From NCBI GenBank assembly GCA_002362595.1, contig DEUO01000049.1, forward strand, positions 1 to 13,652: a stretch of DNA of 13,652 nucleotides, in the 5' to 3' direction. A model generated the notes under the pieces. That model did not search any database. It was given only the letters and a program-made list of their open reading frames with translations, and was not told where the DNA came from. This document shows, one piece after another, positions 12,337-13,652 of the stretch. The stretch comes from Caryophanales bacterium UBA3260. Lineage in GTDB: Bacteria; Bacillota_I; Bacilli_A; RF39; UBA660. Position 1 is the first letter of the stretch. Every line of letters starts with the position of its first letter. The translations under genes and the position numbers were made by a program.

Positions 12337-13652
12337 ATCTTTAATTATTATTTTATTTTTTAGTCTCATAATGGAATTATGAAGTCTTGTTGGTGTATAA
12401 TCATCAATTTTATACCATTCTGGAGATGATTTTTTTTGTTTTTTCATTTTGTTTATAACAAGTTGGCCTTCATCTAATATATATGATATAGGTAAGATAT
12501 CTATTAAATAGTCAGGAGATTGGTCTAATAAAGCTTTTAAGTCTTCATCTCTTAATTCTTCAAGATATAGTTTAAATCCTTCAATTTTAGAATATACTTT
12601 AGTACCATATATTGTTCTTTTAGGCATATATTTATAAAAGAATAAAATAATAGCTACACATATTATACTTATTACAAATGAAATAATATATAATTTATTA
12701 TGATTAAATGATGGAAATAACATAATTATCATTGTACTTATTGCTAGAATTATAATTATTTCAATACGATTCTTTTTATTTTTCAAATTAATAATTGATA
12801 CAAAATACAGAAGTATATATAGTACAATAACGCTAAATATAACTGCTAATGGAAGAAGAAATAGTTTATTCATTTCTATAAATGGTAATGATGTAACTAA
12901 AACAAGAATAATAGCAATCATAGCTATTAAATATAGTTTTTTAGAATCTGATTTTTGTTCAAAGTATTTATCTTTTTCTTCATTAGCATTAATTAAACCT
13001 AATATATTATTACATGCTCTTTTAAAATTAGCTTTTAAGTTATCATCAGATATTTCATTTACGAGTTCTTTTATAGGATGATTTTTATTATCAGTAATTA
13101 CTTCTACATATTCAGAAATAGTTACTCTAAGTGTTTTTCTAAATAAAGCTTTAATAAATGATGCTTCAATATAATTTTTTCCATCATAATCTTTTTTACG
13201 TATTATAGTAAAAGTATTATTTTTATTTTCAACTATTTCTAAATAACCGCGATTAGCAAGATCTAATAAAAGATAGAAAGCTTCTTCTTCTGTTACTTCA
13301 CCATCATTTACTAAGGCGATATCTAGAAGGCTGATAGATTTTGGTAACTTAGATATTCTATTTATTTTATATTTTGAATCACGACCATAGAAGAACCATA
13401 TTAAGGCGCTTATTAAAGCGAAGATTATCGGAATAATAATACACATAATAGTATAAGTACCATAATATATTTCATCATAATTAATACTAAATGATAAAGT
13501 ATCTGTTTCTTTCAGATTAGGATAATTACCAATTACCGTTTTATTATCAATATAAAAAGAAATATCAGTTAATTCGATGTTATTGATGTAAAATTTAATG
13601 TTATCTTCAGATATAGTATTGGGTAAATCTAAACGAAACAGATACTTTATCA
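12325..13652 (-). CDS. DUF2207-like membrane protein, 5' end beyond the window
   Basis: The frame stays open through the right edge of the window, so the ATG at 13446 is internal; 68 further codons upstream are readable without a stop, giving at least 441 residues. The upstream part (for example RLDLPN, IELTDISFYIDN) is a beta-rich outward-facing domain. It is followed by a membrane helix (about 67-87), then WFFYGRD, a hallmark of DUF2207 proteins. A cytoplasmic region follows with LLLDLANRGYLEI, a winged-helix-like segment. Four further membrane helices lie at about 239-258, 263-287, 297-313 and 319-339. The final cytoplasmic part keeps IEGFKLYLEEL and the ILPISYIL block, equivalent to the family LPYAIALG. 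The function of the family is unknown. The true start and signal sequence lie outside the window. Confidence 0.85.
   Translation of the reverse strand, partial: IKYLFRLDLPNTISEDNIKFYINNIELTDISFYIDNKTVIGNYPNLKETDTLSFSINYDEIYYGTYTIMCIIIPIIFALISALIWFFYGRDSKYKINRISKLPKSISLLDIALVNDGEVTEEEAFYLLLDLANRGYLEIVENKNNTFTIIRKKDYDGKNYIEASFIKALFRKTLRVTISEYVEVITDNKNHPIKELVNEISDDNLKANFKRACNNILGLINANEEKDKYFEQKSDSKKLYLIAMIAIILVLVTSLPFIEMNKLFLLPLAVIFSVIVLYILLYFVSIINLKNKKNRIEIIIILAISTMIIMLFPSFNHNKLYIISFVISIICVAIILFFYKYMPKRTIYGTKVYSKIEGFKLYLEELRDEDLKALLDQSPDYLIDILPISYILDEGQLVINKMKKQKKSSPEWYKIDDYTPTRLHNSIMRLKNKIIIKDEEI

Noticed and set aside
76..13652. TGA read as tryptophan (Mollicutes code)
   Set aside because: Every gene is complete with the standard code and no gene appears split by an in-frame TGA.

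Overview
The window is AT-rich DNA from a low-GC Gram-positive bacterium, probably a gut-type Bacilli/Erysipelotrichia/Mollicutes relative. This rests on the base composition, consensus sigma-A promoters (TTGACA-17-TATAAT), AGGAGG ribosome binding sites, a CIRCE heat-shock operator and many hairpin-plus-U terminators. The genetic code looks standard, but none of the twelve genes ends in TGA (six TAA, six TAG). I cannot name the species.

Layout. (1) 76-2820, minus strand: a two-gene operon encoding a FIST ligand-sensing protein and then an NAD(P)-dependent aldehyde dehydrogenase, with its own promoter and a palindrome that looks like an operator. (2) About 2820-3840: a 1.2 kb stretch with no reading frame. 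On the minus strand it has a strong promoter (TTGACT-17-TATACT), about 1 kb of dense hairpins including two GAAA tetraloops and a 9-bp long-range helix, and an intrinsic terminator. Its GC content is well above the flanking genes. I read it as a large structured non-coding RNA of about 1,000 nt and regard it as the most interesting item here. (3) 3945-7273, plus strand: three overlapping paralogous genes for small cytoplasmic M3-like zinc peptidases, transcribed divergently from the RNA. (4) 7284-8987, minus strand: tRNA-dihydrouridine synthase (DusB type) followed by an unknown protein. (5) 9026-9531: a small heat-shock protein under a CIRCE element and a perfect consensus promoter. (6) 9530-10882: an AqpZ-type water channel and, divergently, a small single-pass membrane protein of unknown role. 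(7) 10905-12269, minus strand: a CCA-adding-enzyme homologue with an HD domain whose first catalytic Asp is Asn. (8) 12325 to the right edge, minus strand: a DUF2207 membrane protein whose 5' end lies outside the window.

How the parts relate. Most units are independent, each with its own promoter and terminator. Dus and the CCA enzyme both act on tRNA but are not co-transcribed. The large RNA and the peptidase trio share a short divergent promoter region, so joint regulation is possible. Nothing in the sequence proves a functional link. No tRNA, rRNA, CRISPR array or complete insertion sequence was found.
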